NCBI RefSeq assembly: GCF_001636315.1
Contig: NZ_KV440949.1
Location: 5,412,084-5,476,083, forward strand
From: Neobacillus mesonae
GTDB taxonomy: Bacteria > Bacillota > Bacilli > Bacillales > Cytobacillaceae
Direction of reading: 5' to 3'
DNA: 64,000 nucleotides
Of this stretch, positions 1-9,102 are shown one piece after another; position 1 is the first letter of the stretch; each line of letters begins with the position of its first letter. The notes below the pieces were generated by a model. The model did not search any database. It was not told the origin of the DNA and saw only the letters and a list, made by a program, of their open reading frames with translations. The position numbers were made by a program, and so were the translations under genes.

Positions 1-1520
1 GAGAGCACGGCTAATGGTGTATCGCTCCCCATGGAACCAATTGGATCTTTGCCTTCCACGGCCATTGGTGTAATTTGTTTCATGACTTCTTCTGTTGTAA
101 AACCAAATGCCTGCTGGAATTGTAAAACTTGAATTTCATCAGTGAATTCCGTAGTTGTGACATCTGGTAAATCTTTGATGGAAAAACTTTGTTCGGTCAA
201 CCATTTGCGATATGGATGAACACTGGCCATTTGCTGTTTTACTTCTTCATCTTTTATAATGCGCCCTGCCTGTAAATCAACCAGCAGTATGGATCCGGGA
301 CTTAACCGCCCTTTTTCAATAACCTTTTCAGGCTCTATATCCAAAACACCCGCTTCTGATGAAAGAATAATCGTATCATCATCAGTGACATAATACCGTG
401 CTGGGCGAAGACCGTTGCGATCAAGCATGGCGCCAATCTGTTTCCCATCACTGAAGCCCAATGCTGCTGGACCATCCCACGGCTCCATGACATGACTGTG
501 ATATTCATAGAAAGCTTTTACAGCATCATCCATCGTCTCGTCATGTTCCCATGCAGGTGGAACCATCATCATCGCCGCATGCGCTAACGGCCTGCCGGTC
601 AAGTATAGAAATTCAAGTACGTTATCGAAAGAAGTGGAATCACTTCCATCCTTATCGATAATCGGTAAAAGCTCTTCTGCATTTGCTCCTAAGTCCGAAA
701 ATTCAATCACTTTTTCGCGTGCTGACATCCAGTTCACGTTGCCCTGCAGCGTATTGATTTCGCCATTATGAATTAAATAGCGATTTGGATGGGCTCTTTC
801 CCAGCTTGGAAAGGTATTGGTACTGTATCGGGAGTGAACCATGGCAAAAGCAGATTGCAGCATTTCGTCCTGGAGATCGAGATAATACTCACCTAATTGT
901 TTTGCTGTTAACATCCCTTTGTATACAATGGTTTTTGTGGATAAACTTACGATATAAAAGGTTCTAATTTGTTGATGTTCACGAATGATTTTTTCTGTTC
1001 GTTTCCGAATTCTAAATAACTTTCGTTCAAATTCAAGTGTCTCTTTAATGTCTGGAGACTTTTTTATAAAAATCTGTCGGATAAAGAGCTGGCTTTGTTT
1101 TGCTGTTTCGCCAATTTCGCTGTCATCAGTCGGAACCGTTCGCCAACCTAATAGTGACTGTCCTTCTTCTTCAATTATTCGCTGAATTACTTGTTCGCAT
1201 TTGTTTCGTTTTTCAAGATCTTGCGGCAGGAATATCATACCCACAGCATAGTTCCCTGCTTGTTGTTTGTTCAACAGTGAACATTCTCGCTGGAAAAATT
1301 CATGTGGAATCTGGATCATCACCCCGGCGCCATCGCCGGTATTAGGATCACTTCCATTGCCGCCTCTATGTTCAAGGCGACAAAGCATCGATAAACCTTG
1401 TTGAATAATATGGTGTGATTTTGCTCCTTTATAATTGGCCACAAATCCAATCCCACATGCATCATGTTCATGTTTGGGATCATATAGCCCTTGCTTTACT
1501 GGAAGTTGGAATGGTTCCAT
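1..1520 (-). CDS. gltA: Glutamate synthase large subunit, N-terminal part (partial)
   Basis: NADPH-dependent glutamate synthase alpha subunit, which moves the amide of glutamine onto 2-oxoglutarate; the gene runs off the left edge, so about 506 residues are visible. The translation opens with a short propeptide ending HDA just before Cys22-Gly-Ile-Gly, the N-terminal nucleophile of class II glutamine amidotransferases, followed by LEHRGG and TGDGAG, both typical of this family. The ATG at 1518-1520 is preceded by an AAGAAAGGGTG ribosome site and no better start exists. In Bacillus subtilis this gene is gltA (gltB elsewhere) and lies next to its activator gltC; here the upstream neighbour is an aldehyde dehydrogenase gene instead. 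Identification is firm from the N-terminal domain. Confidence 0.95.
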   Translation of the reverse strand, partial: MEPFQLPVKQGLYDPKHEHDACGIGFVANYKGAKSHHIIQQGLSMLCRLEHRGGNGSDPNTGDGAGVMIQIPHEFFQRECSLLNKQQAGNYAVGMIFLPQDLEKRNKCEQVIQRIIEEEGQSLLGWRTVPTDDSEIGETAKQSQLFIRQIFIKKSPDIKETLEFERKLFRIRKRTEKIIREHQQIRTFYIVSLSTKTIVYKGMLTAKQLGEYYLDLQDEMLQSAFAMVHSRYSTNTFPSWERAHPNRYLIHNGEINTLQGNVNWMSAREKVIEFSDLGANAEELLPIIDKDGSDSTSFDNVLEFLYLTGRPLAHAAMMMVPPAWEHDETMDDAVKAFYEYHSHVMEPWDGPAALGFSDGKQIGAMLDRNGLRPARYYVTDDDTIILSSEAGVLDIEPEKVIEKGRLSPGSILLVDLQAGRIIKDEEVKQQMASVHPYRKWLTEQSFSIKDLPDVTTTEFTDEIQVLQFQQAFGFTTEEVMKQITPMAVEGKDPIGSMGSDTPLAVL

Positions 1521-1663
1521 GATTTCACCCTTTCTTGCAGATTATTTGGAACATGAAATACATCTAAATTCATAACATTTTGAGTTTATTTGGGATGTAA
1601 TGTTCTTGTTTTTTATATTATGTTAAAAATTCCATCTGAACAATATTAGTTTTATATAAAATC

Positions 1664-1680
1664 AATCTCATTTTGAGATT
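1664..1680 (-). promoter_or_regulatory. GltC-box-like palindrome upstream of gltA
   Basis: A perfect inverted repeat, AATCTCA-TTT-TGAGATT, lies about 145 bp upstream of the gltA start codon. It contains ATCTC-N5-GAGAT, which resembles the dyad bound by the LysR-type activator GltC in front of B. subtilis gltAB. The palindrome is seen directly; the binding role is inferred from position and resemblance. Confidence 0.5.
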
Positions 1681-1760
1681 AATCAGAAGTTCATACTAAA
1701 ATAAAGATAAGTGTAGAGTGCATGGACTATGAAAAAATAGTGGGTTAGTTTACTAGTGGG

Positions 1761-1861
1761 TCTATGTGACCGAGGTTAGTGGAAAGGTTGTATTTGGGGT
1801 ACGTAGAAACCGTCTACGTGACCGAAGTTTGCTGAAAAATTGTATTTGGTCACGTAGGAGG
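1761..1861. repeat. Two 52-bp-spaced hairpin repeats
   Basis: Two related 37-nt blocks begin at 1761 and 1813, exactly 52 bp apart, and a weaker third start (TCTAGG) sits near 1864. The second block carries a perfect 10-bp inverted repeat, CTACGTGACC with GGTCACGTAG, separated by 24 nt; the first block has a degraded version. No ORF with a ribosome site covers it. The same spacing and GACC/GGTC arms occur in the long array at 38.1-38.8 kb. Confidence 0.7.
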
Positions 1862-1947
1862 AGTCTAGGCGCGAACTCAGGATAAAAAAAGCATCCATAT
1901 GAGCTTTTTAATAGTTTCTTAAACACTCAATCCTTTTAAATAACAAA

Positions 1948-1974
1948 GGGAACGAGGTTTAAACGCCTCATCCC
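1948..1974 (-). terminator. Terminator of the dehydrogenase-complex operon
   Basis: Read on the minus strand, GGGA-GAGG pairs with CCTC-TCCC around an A/T-rich loop and is followed by TTTGTTATTT. It lies 9 bp past the aldehyde dehydrogenase stop codon. Confidence 0.55.
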
Positions 1975-1982
1975 CATGTCCA

Positions 1983-3404
1983 TTATTCTTGATTCCAAAC
2001 CACTAATTTCAATTCAGTCATTTCTTCTATCGTATATTTTAATCCTTCACGAGCATTTCCACTTTCTTTAACACCGCCATAAGGCATTTGATCTACCCGG
2101 TATGTCGGAATATCATTAATCATAACACCGCCCACATGTAACCGCTTAGAGACTTTGAATGCTGTTTGGATATCATTCGTAAAAATTCCTGCCTGTAGTC
2201 CATATCTCGAATTATTTACATGATCAATACCTTCATCTACATCTTTAATTGAATTAATCGTTACGATTGGGGCAAATACCTCTTGGCAAGAAACTTTTAA
2301 ATGAGCTGCGGCATCAACGATAATGGTTGGTAATAATACATTATTTTCAATCCGGCTGCCTGTAATAAGAGTTCCTCCTTCATTAACTGCCTCATCAATC
2401 CAAGCCTTAGCTCTTTCAAGATCTTTCAGAGAGATGAGCGATGATAGATCGGTGTTTACATCCAATGGATCACCTATTACTAGTTTTTCTGTTGCCTCTT
2501 TGAATTTTGCAACAAAAGCATCCAAAATATTTTCATGAACATAAATTCTTTGCAAGGAAATACATACTTGACCTTGGTTTGAAAAAGCCCCAATGACACA
2601 CTTTGGAATAATTTTATCTAAATTTACCTTGTCATCTAAGATGAGGCCTGCATTAGAACCAAGTTCTAATGCAACTTTCTTCAAACCCGCTTTGTTTCTA
2701 ATCCCAATTCCTACTTCTGGGCTGCCGGTAAAAGTGACCATACTGACTTTGTCACTATTGACAAGTCTGTCACCAACAATCCGACCGCTTCCCGTCACCA
2801 CATTGAAAGCACCCTTTGGTACACCAGATTCATCCAAAAGTTCTGCTAAGAAAAAGGCAGACAACGGTGTTTGTGACGCAGGCTTTAAAACGATTGTATT
2901 CCCCGCCGCAATCGCGGGTCCTACTTTATGCGCCACCAGATTCATCGGAAAATTAAATGGAGTAATTGCAGCAACAACACCAATCGGCTCTCTTACAGTG
3001 TAGCCCAATCTATTGGCTCCATTTTTCGCAGCATCCATCGGAATCATTTCACCATGAATCCGTTTTGCTTCTTCTGCTGCAAATTTATACGTTTCAATGG
3101 TTCGATCTACTTCTGCCAAAGAGAATTTTAACGGCTTAGAAGATTCCAAAGAAATAATTTGAGCCGCTTGTATTCTTTTTTCTTGGAATAAACGAACTAA
3201 TTTTTCAAGAATTTCAGCTCTCTCATAAGAAGTTAACTGAGCCATTGCTTCTCGTGCATTGTAAGCAGCATTAATTGCTTCATCCACTTGATTTTCTGAA
3301 GCTTGAGGGATTTCAGCAATCTTTTCCTGGCTATATGGAGAAAATAGATTTGCATATTGTTCAGCCTGAATCCATTCTCCATTAATATATAATTTCTTTT
3401 TCAT
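1983..3404 (-). CDS. NAD(P)+-dependent aldehyde dehydrogenase
   Basis: Non-acylating aldehyde dehydrogenase superfamily member, 473 aa from the ATG at 3404. Visible catalytic features are Asn151 in TPFNFP, Lys174 in VLKPA, Glu247 in LELGSN and the nucleophile Cys281 in NQGQVC. The overall sequence is nearest to the GAPN/lactaldehyde dehydrogenase branch as I recall it, so a small hydroxy- or oxo-aldehyde is a fair guess for substrate. A GTG four codons upstream would leave no spacing to the AAGGAAG site, so the ATG is preferred. It is last in the operon E1a-E1b-E2-E3-SDR-ALDH, 29 bp after the SDR stop, and could oxidise an aldehyde released by the upstream complex. Exact substrate is unknown. 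Confidence 0.85.
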   Translation of the reverse strand: MKKKLYINGEWIQAEQYANLFSPYSQEKIAEIPQASENQVDEAINAAYNAREAMAQLTSYERAEILEKLVRLFQEKRIQAAQIISLESSKPLKFSLAEVDRTIETYKFAAEEAKRIHGEMIPMDAAKNGANRLGYTVREPIGVVAAITPFNFPMNLVAHKVGPAIAAGNTIVLKPASQTPLSAFFLAELLDESGVPKGAFNVVTGSGRIVGDRLVNSDKVSMVTFTGSPEVGIGIRNKAGLKKVALELGSNAGLILDDKVNLDKIIPKCVIGAFSNQGQVCISLQRIYVHENILDAFVAKFKEATEKLVIGDPLDVNTDLSSLISLKDLERAKAWIDEAVNEGGTLITGSRIENNVLLPTIIVDAAAHLKVSCQEVFAPIVTINSIKDVDEGIDHVNNSRYGLQAGIFTNDIQTAFKVSKRLHVGGVMINDIPTYRVDQMPYGGVKESGNAREGLKYTIEEMTELKLVVWNQE

Positions 3405-3433
3405 ACCAGCCTTCACTTCCTTTTATACAATTT

Positions 3434-4186
3434 CTATCTTGCAAGTACACCGCCGTCTACCGGAATTAATGTGCCTGTTACATAGTTAGATGCAGGGGAT
3501 GCTAAAAATAAAGCAACACCCGCTACATCTTCGGCCGTTCCCCATCTTTTCGCCGGAATTCTCGCCTCAATTTGCGGTGCTCTCACTGGATCGTTCATGA
3601 GGTCATCATTCATCGTTGTTAACATATAGCCCGGTGCAATCGCATTTACTTGAATACCAAACTCAGCCCATTCATTCGATAAAGATTTCGTTAATTGTAA
3701 AATGGCTCCCTTACTCGTTGAATAAGCAGCCGCATTATAGCCGCCTAATACAGAAAGAATGGAACCCATATTAATGATTTTTCCTGAGCCTTGTTTTTTC
3801 ATTTCAACAGCTGCTAATCTAGATAATTCAAAAACAGAAGTCACATTCAATCCAAGGATTCGATTCCAAGTCTCAATTGAAAATTCAAGGGCAGGTTTTC
3901 TTTGTATCAGTCCTGCATTGTTGATTAAAATATCAACTTTGCCTCCTAGCTTTTCTAAAGCCTCACTAAAGGAATCTTTTAATTGATCTAGGTTTAGTAA
4001 ATTTCCTTTAACAGCGTGGACCGAAACGTTAGTTTCATTTAATTTAGCAGGGACATTATAGACTTCATCTGAAATATCAATAACCGCAACTTCGGCACCC
4101 ATTTTGTGAAAGGTCACCGCCATGGTAAGCCCTAACCCTTGGGCACCGCCTGTAATAATTGCTTTTTTACCCGTAATATCAAACAT
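3434..4186 (-). CDS. Short-chain dehydrogenase/reductase (first copy)
   Basis: Classical SDR of 250 aa. The nucleotide-binding TGGAQGLG sits at residues 12-19, NNAG at 89-92, and the catalytic set is Ser142, Tyr155 and Lys159 (YxxxK). It resembles gluconate 5-dehydrogenase and 2-deoxygluconate 3-dehydrogenase types, which oxidise or reduce a sugar-acid hydroxyl or keto group; that family resemblance does not fix the substrate. It is 21 bp downstream of the E3 gene, with a GAAGGTG ribosome site. A clear paralogue of identical length, with catalytic residues at identical positions, is encoded at 13881-14633 in a separate operon of the same apparent sigma-54 regulon. Confidence 0.88.
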   Translation of the reverse strand: MFDITGKKAIITGGAQGLGLTMAVTFHKMGAEVAVIDISDEVYNVPAKLNETNVSVHAVKGNLLNLDQLKDSFSEALEKLGGKVDILINNAGLIQRKPALEFSIETWNRILGLNVTSVFELSRLAAVEMKKQGSGKIINMGSILSVLGGYNAAAYSTSKGAILQLTKSLSNEWAEFGIQVNAIAPGYMLTTMNDDLMNDPVRAPQIEARIPAKRWGTAEDVAGVALFLASPASNYVTGTLIPVDGGVLAR

Positions 4187-4207
4187 CTTTACACCTTCTT
4201 ATAAAAT

Positions 4208-5590
4208 TTAAGAATGTATCCCTTTGCCAATAAGCGAATTGGCAGATTCCATTAATACTTCCGAGAGTGATGGATGCGGCTGGACCATGCTGGCAAGCTC
4301 ATCGACTGTACCTTCCAAAACCATATAAGCAGTCGATTGACTAATCATTTCCGTAACGTGGGAACCGACCATCACAACACCGAGTATTTCTCCATACTTT
4401 TCATCAATCATCACTTTTGAAAATCCATCAGTTTCGCCTGATGACAAAGCCTTTCCATTTCCTGAAAAAGAGAATTTGTTCACCTTAAATTTAACCCCTT
4501 TTTCCTTCAGCTCTGGTTCACTCATCCCTACACTGGCCACCTGCGGGTTTGTGTAAATACAGCGCGGCATTATCTTGTAATTCATTTTTTCCTTTTTACC
4601 ATCTAAATTTTCAACAGCTGTTAATCCTTCTGCACTGGCGACATGGGCCAGCTGTAATCCGCCAATAACATCACCAATTGCGAAATAATCCTTTTTGCTT
4701 GTTTCTAAATACTCATCTACCGCAATATGTCTGCCGTTCATATTTAAATCTAGTTCTGAAACAGCAGAGAGATTCGGTTTACGGCCAACCGCTAATAGTA
4801 TTTCTTTAGCAGCAAGACTTTCTGTTTGCCCTTTTTCAGAAGTAATATGGACCGTTTTCTTCTGATCGCATTCTTCAATTGATGTTACTTGACAATTTGT
4901 TAAAACCTTTATACCTTTTTTCTTCAGACTTTTTAGTAAGGTTTTCGAGGCGTCCTCATCTTCAGTTGGAATGATTCGATTACCAAGTTCAACAATAGTT
5001 ACCTCAGTTTTTAAACTTGTAAAAATATTGGCAAACTCTACACCAATAACCCCTCCGCCGACAATTACGATCGATTGAGGAATCTCGGTGATGTTAAAAA
5101 TGGTGTCAGTTGTGTGAAACTTTACCGAATCTAATCCATTTATGGGCGGCACAGCAGGTTGACTGCCTGTTGCAATAATAATTTTTTCGCCACGAATGGA
5201 ATAGCTCTCATTCCCATTTACCACCGTAACAGATTTATCTTTGTGAATTTTGCCGAAACCGTTATGGACATCAATTTTTCCAGCATTCAATAAATGTTCG
5301 ATGCCGCTTCTTAAGGTAGCAATCACCTGGTCTTTTCGGGCAAACATCTCTTTTAAGGAAAAGCTCAAATTCTCAGTTTTTATTCCCCAGCTTTTTGCTT
5401 TCTCGATACTTTCGATAATTTCCGAATGTTTTAAGAGAGTTTTAGAAGGGATACATCCTCTATTTAGACATGTCCCACCTAAATAATCTACTTCTACAAG
5501 CGCTATTTTTTTGCCATTCTTAGCTGCTCTTAAGGCGGCAACATATCCGCCAGGCCCGCCGCCGACAACTATTACATCATAAGACGTCAT
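4208..5590 (-). CDS. Dihydrolipoyl dehydrogenase (E3)
   Basis: Flavoprotein that reoxidises the dihydrolipoyl group of the E2 component and reduces NAD+; 460 aa, usual length. FAD-binding GGGPGG is at residues 10-15, the redox pair is Cys41-Cys46 in GGTCLNRGCIPSK, a second GGGVIG nucleotide fold follows mid-protein, and the C-terminal HPSLSE carries the active-site His-Glu. There is no fused lipoyl domain. It follows the E2 gene by 12 bp, so it is the dedicated E3 of this complex rather than the housekeeping pdhD product. The name lpd or acoL would be by analogy only. Confidence 0.95.
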   Translation of the reverse strand: MTSYDVIVVGGGPGGYVAALRAAKNGKKIALVEVDYLGGTCLNRGCIPSKTLLKHSEIIESIEKAKSWGIKTENLSFSLKEMFARKDQVIATLRSGIEHLLNAGKIDVHNGFGKIHKDKSVTVVNGNESYSIRGEKIIIATGSQPAVPPINGLDSVKFHTTDTIFNITEIPQSIVIVGGGVIGVEFANIFTSLKTEVTIVELGNRIIPTEDEDASKTLLKSLKKKGIKVLTNCQVTSIEECDQKKTVHITSEKGQTESLAAKEILLAVGRKPNLSAVSELDLNMNGRHIAVDEYLETSKKDYFAIGDVIGGLQLAHVASAEGLTAVENLDGKKEKMNYKIMPRCIYTNPQVASVGMSEPELKEKGVKFKVNKFSFSGNGKALSSGETDGFSKVMIDEKYGEILGVVMVGSHVTEMISQSTAYMVLEGTVDELASMVQPHPSLSEVLMESANSLIGKGIHS

Positions 5591-5602
5591 TCTGTTACCA
5601 CC

Positions 5603-6919
5603 TTATACTATTAATTTAAATGGATTTTCTAAAGTCTCTTTTAAGTCCGTTAAGAAAGCAGCTGCAGGTGCACCATCAATAATACGGTGATCAAATGATA
5701 GACTTAATACCATCATCGACCGAATGGCGATTTCTCCATTGACCACAACCGGCTTCTCTTTAATGGTTCCGACACCAAGAATAGCTGATTCAGGTTGATT
5801 AATAATTGGGGTGAACCCATCCACCGCATACATTCCCAGGTTACTGATGGTGAAAGTGCCATTTTGCATCTGTTCAGGCAATAATTTTCCTTCTCTTGCA
5901 CGTTTGCCCAAGGCCTTACACTTTTCGGTCACCGCCGCAAGTCCTATTTGATTAGCATTTTTAACAACTGGAACAACTAAACCATTCGGTACCGCTACTG
6001 CCATCCCAACATTGACATTTGTATGATAAACAATTTCATCCTTAACCAAAGAAACATTGATATCAGGATGACGCTGCAATGTGTGAGCTGTTGCTTTAAA
6101 AATAATTTCGTTAAACGAAAGTCGGTAGCCGTTGAGTTTTTCAATAACCGGCAGCAGTTCTTTGCGCAGACGGACACAATTTGTCATATCCACTTCACTC
6201 GTTAATGTCACGTGTGGAGCGGTGTTGGCACTTTGCACCATACGATCCGCAATAACTTTGCGAATTCCTTTAAACGGCACCCGTTTTTCGGCCTGCTGAA
6301 CGGCTGGTTGAACATTTGATTCATTTATTGAATTCGATGTAAGAAGATCCGCTTTAACGATTTTACCATTTGAACCTGTTCCCGATACATTCTTATAATC
6401 AATGCCTTGATCAGCAGCAATCTTCTGGGCTAATGGCGTAATTCTCTTTGTATTTTCTACTAAGTAGTTTTCCACATCGTTTTTTTGGATACGTCCTTTT
6501 GGTCCGGAACCTGATACCCTACGTAAGTCAATATGATTAACTTCAGCCAATTTTCTGGCCGCCGGTGTTCTTCTCACTTTGTTTTTGTTTACAAAAGATT
6601 TCTCTTGAATAACACTATCTTCAGCTGCTGCTGGCTGAGAAGCGCTAAATGATTTATGGTCAATGCCATCTGCACTTTCGCCTTCCTCACCAAGGTAAGC
6701 GACCACTTCCTGTACCTTTACAGTCGAACCTTCATCATATAACGTTTTTAATAATACACCTGTCGTTTCTGCTTCAATCTCTAAGACAATCTTATCTGTC
6801 TGAACTTCTGCAATCGCGTCCCCTTCTTCAACTACTTCGCCCACTTGGACTAACCAAGAAACGATCGTTCCTTCCTCCATTGTGGCGCCAAGTTTAGGCA
6901 TAACTACTTCTGTTGCCAT
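5603..6919 (-). CDS. Dihydrolipoyl acyltransferase (E2) with two E3-binding domains
   Basis: Core subunit of the complex, 438 aa. A lipoyl domain occupies about residues 1-80 with the acceptor Lys43 in TDKIV. Two peripheral-subunit-binding domains follow in tandem, about 116-152 (RRTPAARKLA to GRIQKNDV) and 159-194 (RITPLAQKIA to GKIVKADL). The catalytic domain runs from about 215 to the end, with His411 in DHRIIDG. Most Bacillus E2 proteins have one binding domain, so the pair is unusual. The gene sits 12 bp after E1-beta. It transfers the acyl or aldehyde-derived unit from E1 to CoA; whether that unit is acetyl is not shown by the sequence. Confidence 0.92.
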   Translation of the reverse strand: MATEVVMPKLGATMEEGTIVSWLVQVGEVVEEGDAIAEVQTDKIVLEIEAETTGVLLKTLYDEGSTVKVQEVVAYLGEEGESADGIDHKSFSASQPAAAEDSVIQEKSFVNKNKVRRTPAARKLAEVNHIDLRRVSGSGPKGRIQKNDVENYLVENTKRITPLAQKIAADQGIDYKNVSGTGSNGKIVKADLLTSNSINESNVQPAVQQAEKRVPFKGIRKVIADRMVQSANTAPHVTLTSEVDMTNCVRLRKELLPVIEKLNGYRLSFNEIIFKATAHTLQRHPDINVSLVKDEIVYHTNVNVGMAVAVPNGLVVPVVKNANQIGLAAVTEKCKALGKRAREGKLLPEQMQNGTFTISNLGMYAVDGFTPIINQPESAILGVGTIKEKPVVVNGEIAIRSMMVLSLSFDHRIIDGAPAAAFLTDLKETLENPFKLIV

Positions 6920-6931
6920 GATGCCACCTCC

Positions 6932-7912
6932 TTACTTGTTCATTAACTTTTGACATTCTTTGATAATATCATTTACTTGTGGCACGGCAGCTTTCTCTAA
7001 TTCCGGATTATACGGAATAGGGGCAGCGGCGCCACCTAAACGTCTAATTGGAGCATCTAAGTAATCAAAGGCATCACTTTCTGCAATCATACTAGCAATT
7101 TCTGCACCATATCCGCCTCTTTTAACAGCTTCATAGACTACTAATACACGGCTGGTTTTCTTAACCGATTCTAAGATCGTTTCTGTATCTAATGGCACTA
7201 ATGTACGAGGGTCAATGACTTCTACATTAATTCCTTCGTTTTCAAGTTCTGCTGCTGCTTCCATGGCTCTATTCACCATGATCCCAGTAGCAACAATACT
7301 GATATCAGTTCCTGATTTTTTGATATCTGCTTTCCCAAGAGGAATTTCATAGTCCTCTTCAGGTACTTCACCTTTCACAGGATATAGCATCTTGTGCTCA
7401 TAAAATAAAACCGGGTTATCATCTTTAATGGCTGCTTTCATTAAGCCTTTCGCATCATATGCATTTGAAGGCTGCACCACTTTCAAGCCAGGAATATGTG
7501 TCATCCAAGCTTCTAAACTTTGCGAATGCTGTGCGGCAAATCCTGCACCGGAACCTCCTGGCAGTCTCACAACAACTGGAACTTTCGCCTTACCGCCAAA
7601 CATATAGCGGTTCTTTGCTGCTTGGTTGACGATGTTATCCATCGCAATCATAATGAAATCCGAAAACTGAATTTCTAAAATAGGCCGCATTCCTGTCATT
7701 GCCGCACCTACTGCGCAACCACTGATTGCCGCTTCGGAAATTGGAGTGATTCTTACCCGCTCTGGTCCGAATTCTTCTATCATCCCGTTTGTTAAGCCGA
7801 ATGCTCCTCCATAAACCCCAATATCTTCACCCATAATAAAAACATCTTGATCTTTGCGCATCTCTTGACTCATTGCTTCTCTTATTGCTTCTGAATATGT
7901 TATCTCTCTCAT
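6932..7912 (-). CDS. TPP-dependent dehydrogenase E1 component, beta subunit
   Basis: Transketolase-like beta subunit of a 2-oxo-acid or acetoin-type dehydrogenase, 326 aa from the ATG at 7912 ([10 protein letters not shown]). The [18 protein letters not shown] and FAAQHSQ segments are typical of this family. Two upstream in-frame ATGs overlap the AAAGGTG ribosome site or the preceding gene; only the third lies at a normal distance. It begins 19 bp after the E1-alpha stop. With the divergent AcoR-like activator, the arrangement recalls the acoABCL-acoR acetoin locus of Bacillus, but the accompanying TRAP transporter and SDR genes argue for a different substrate. Confidence 0.93.
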   Translation of the reverse strand: MREITYSEAIREAMSQEMRKDQDVFIMGEDIGVYGGAFGLTNGMIEEFGPERVRITPISEAAISGCAVGAAMTGMRPILEIQFSDFIMIAMDNIVNQAAKNRYMFGGKAKVPVVVRLPGGSGAGFAAQHSQSLEAWMTHIPGLKVVQPSNAYDAKGLMKAAIKDDNPVLFYEHKMLYPVKGEVPEEDYEIPLGKADIKKSGTDISIVATGIMVNRAMEAAAELENEGINVEVIDPRTLVPLDTETILESVKKTSRVLVVYEAVKRGGYGAEIASMIAESDAFDYLDAPIRRLGGAAAPIPYNPELEKAAVPQVNDIIKECQKLMNK

Positions 7913-7931
7913 TTTCGTCATCACCTTTCGC

Positions 7932-8921
7932 TTAGGCATAAATATCTGTCATTAAAGTGTTTAAATCTGGCGCTTTACTATTTACGGCAAATTCAACTGC
8001 ATTATCCATCAATGCCTGGACTTTATTCTCCATTTCGCCATATTCTTCTTCAGTAAGAATGCTATCTTCGATTAATTTTTGCTTTAATAACGCAATTGGA
8101 TCTCTATTTTTCTTCCATTCTTTTTCTTCTTCTCTTGTTCTATATTTTCTAGCGTCACTACGAGAATGACCTTCCCATCTGTAAGTATGTGCCTCTATGA
8201 GTGTTGGACCGTCACCATTTCTGGCTCTTTCTACCGCTCTATCAACAGCCTCAACCACAGTTAAAATTTCATTTCCGCTAATTGTTTCACTTGGAATACC
8301 GTATGCAGCCCCGCGTTCTGCAATATTTTCAATATTGGTCATTTCTTTAATTGACCCTGACATTCCGTATAAATTATTTTCACAGAAGAAAATGACAGGT
8401 AACTTCCAAACAGATGCTAGGTTAAGAGATTCGTGGAAAGCCCCCTCATTGGTAGCACCGTCACCGAAGAAACATAAGACAACATAACCTAAGTTCTTCA
8501 TTTTCGATGTTAGTGCTGCCCCTGTTCCTAAAGGAAGACCTGCACATACAATCCCGTTTGCACCAAGATTACCAACATCAAGGTCAGCAATATGCATGGA
8601 GCCTCCTTTACCCTTACAAGTACCAGTCTCTTTTCCAAGTAATTCGGCCATCATTTTCATGACATCGGTTCCTTTTGCAATACTGTGACCATGTCCTCGG
8701 TGAGTGCTGGTAATTTTGTCTTCCTTCGTTAAAGGTACACACGCTCCAACTGCAGTTGCCTCTTGCCCAATACATAAATGCATGGTCCCGTGAATTTTTC
8801 CTTGTTGATATAACTTCTTCAAAGTTTCTTCAAAATTTCTAATTACCATCATGTCATATAACATGGATTTTAATTTTCCAGATGTTAATGATGAGTTTTT
8901 CAAAGTTGCTGTTTTTGACAT
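7932..8921 (-). CDS. TPP-dependent dehydrogenase E1 component, alpha subunit
   Basis: Alpha subunit, 329 aa from the ATG at 8921, of a thiamine-diphosphate enzyme that decarboxylates or cleaves a 2-oxo acid or alpha-hydroxyketone. The TPP motif starts with GDG at residues 153-155 and ends with ENN at 181-183; the IGQEA and GHGHS segments fit the AcoA/PdhA family. The reading frame is open up to 9179, but AGGAGGT lies just before 8921, and the sigma-54 promoter at 8969-8984 would fall inside any longer protein, so the short form is chosen. It is the first gene of the six-gene operon. AcoA-like is the closest description; substrate unproven. Confidence 0.93.
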   Translation of the reverse strand: MSKTATLKNSSLTSGKLKSMLYDMMVIRNFEETLKKLYQQGKIHGTMHLCIGQEATAVGACVPLTKEDKITSTHRGHGHSIAKGTDVMKMMAELLGKETGTCKGKGGSMHIADLDVGNLGANGIVCAGLPLGTGAALTSKMKNLGYVVLCFFGDGATNEGAFHESLNLASVWKLPVIFFCENNLYGMSGSIKEMTNIENIAERGAAYGIPSETISGNEILTVVEAVDRAVERARNGDGPTLIEAHTYRWEGHSRSDARKYRTREEEKEWKKNRDPIALLKQKLIEDSILTEEEYGEMENKVQALMDNAVEFAVNSKAPDLNTLMTDIYA

Positions 8922-8968
8922 ATATTTACCTCCTAGATTGTTTTGGTAGTATTTACAAATATAAATAT

Positions 8969-8984
8969 GCAATTTTTGTGCCAA
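8969..8984 (-). promoter_or_regulatory. Sigma-54 promoter of the dehydrogenase-complex operon
   Basis: Minus strand reads TTGGCAC-AAAAA-TTGC, a full match to the -24/-12 consensus (TGGCAC-N5-TTGC). It lies 48 bp upstream of the E1-alpha start and next to a gene for a sigma-54 activator. Confidence 0.92.
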
Positions 8985-9034
8985 CTCAAAAAACACGCAA
9001 TCTCCAATGAATTCATACTTTTCTACAAACAAAA

Positions 9035-9061
9035 TGATGTACAATTGATTAGTATGATGTA
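9035..9061. promoter_or_regulatory. Putative activator-binding site (UAS), complex operon
   Basis: TGATGTA occurs at 9035 and 9055, 20 bp apart, starting 50 bp upstream of the -24 box; a further TGATGCA is at 9085. Similarly placed TGATGCA pairs precede the other two sigma-54 promoters in the window, so these are likely binding sites for the activator encoded at 9103. TACAA at 9024 may be part of it. Confidence 0.6.
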
Positions 9062-9102
9062 AAATATCATCATCAAGGAAATTATGATGCAAGGAGGTAC
9101 CA

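Noticed and set aside
2593-3003. 136-codon ORF opposite the aldehyde dehydrogenase, and similar long antisense frames (8197-8487, 27119-27517, 42630-43013)
   Set aside because: Each lies fully within a well-identified gene on the other strand and lacks a ribosome site.
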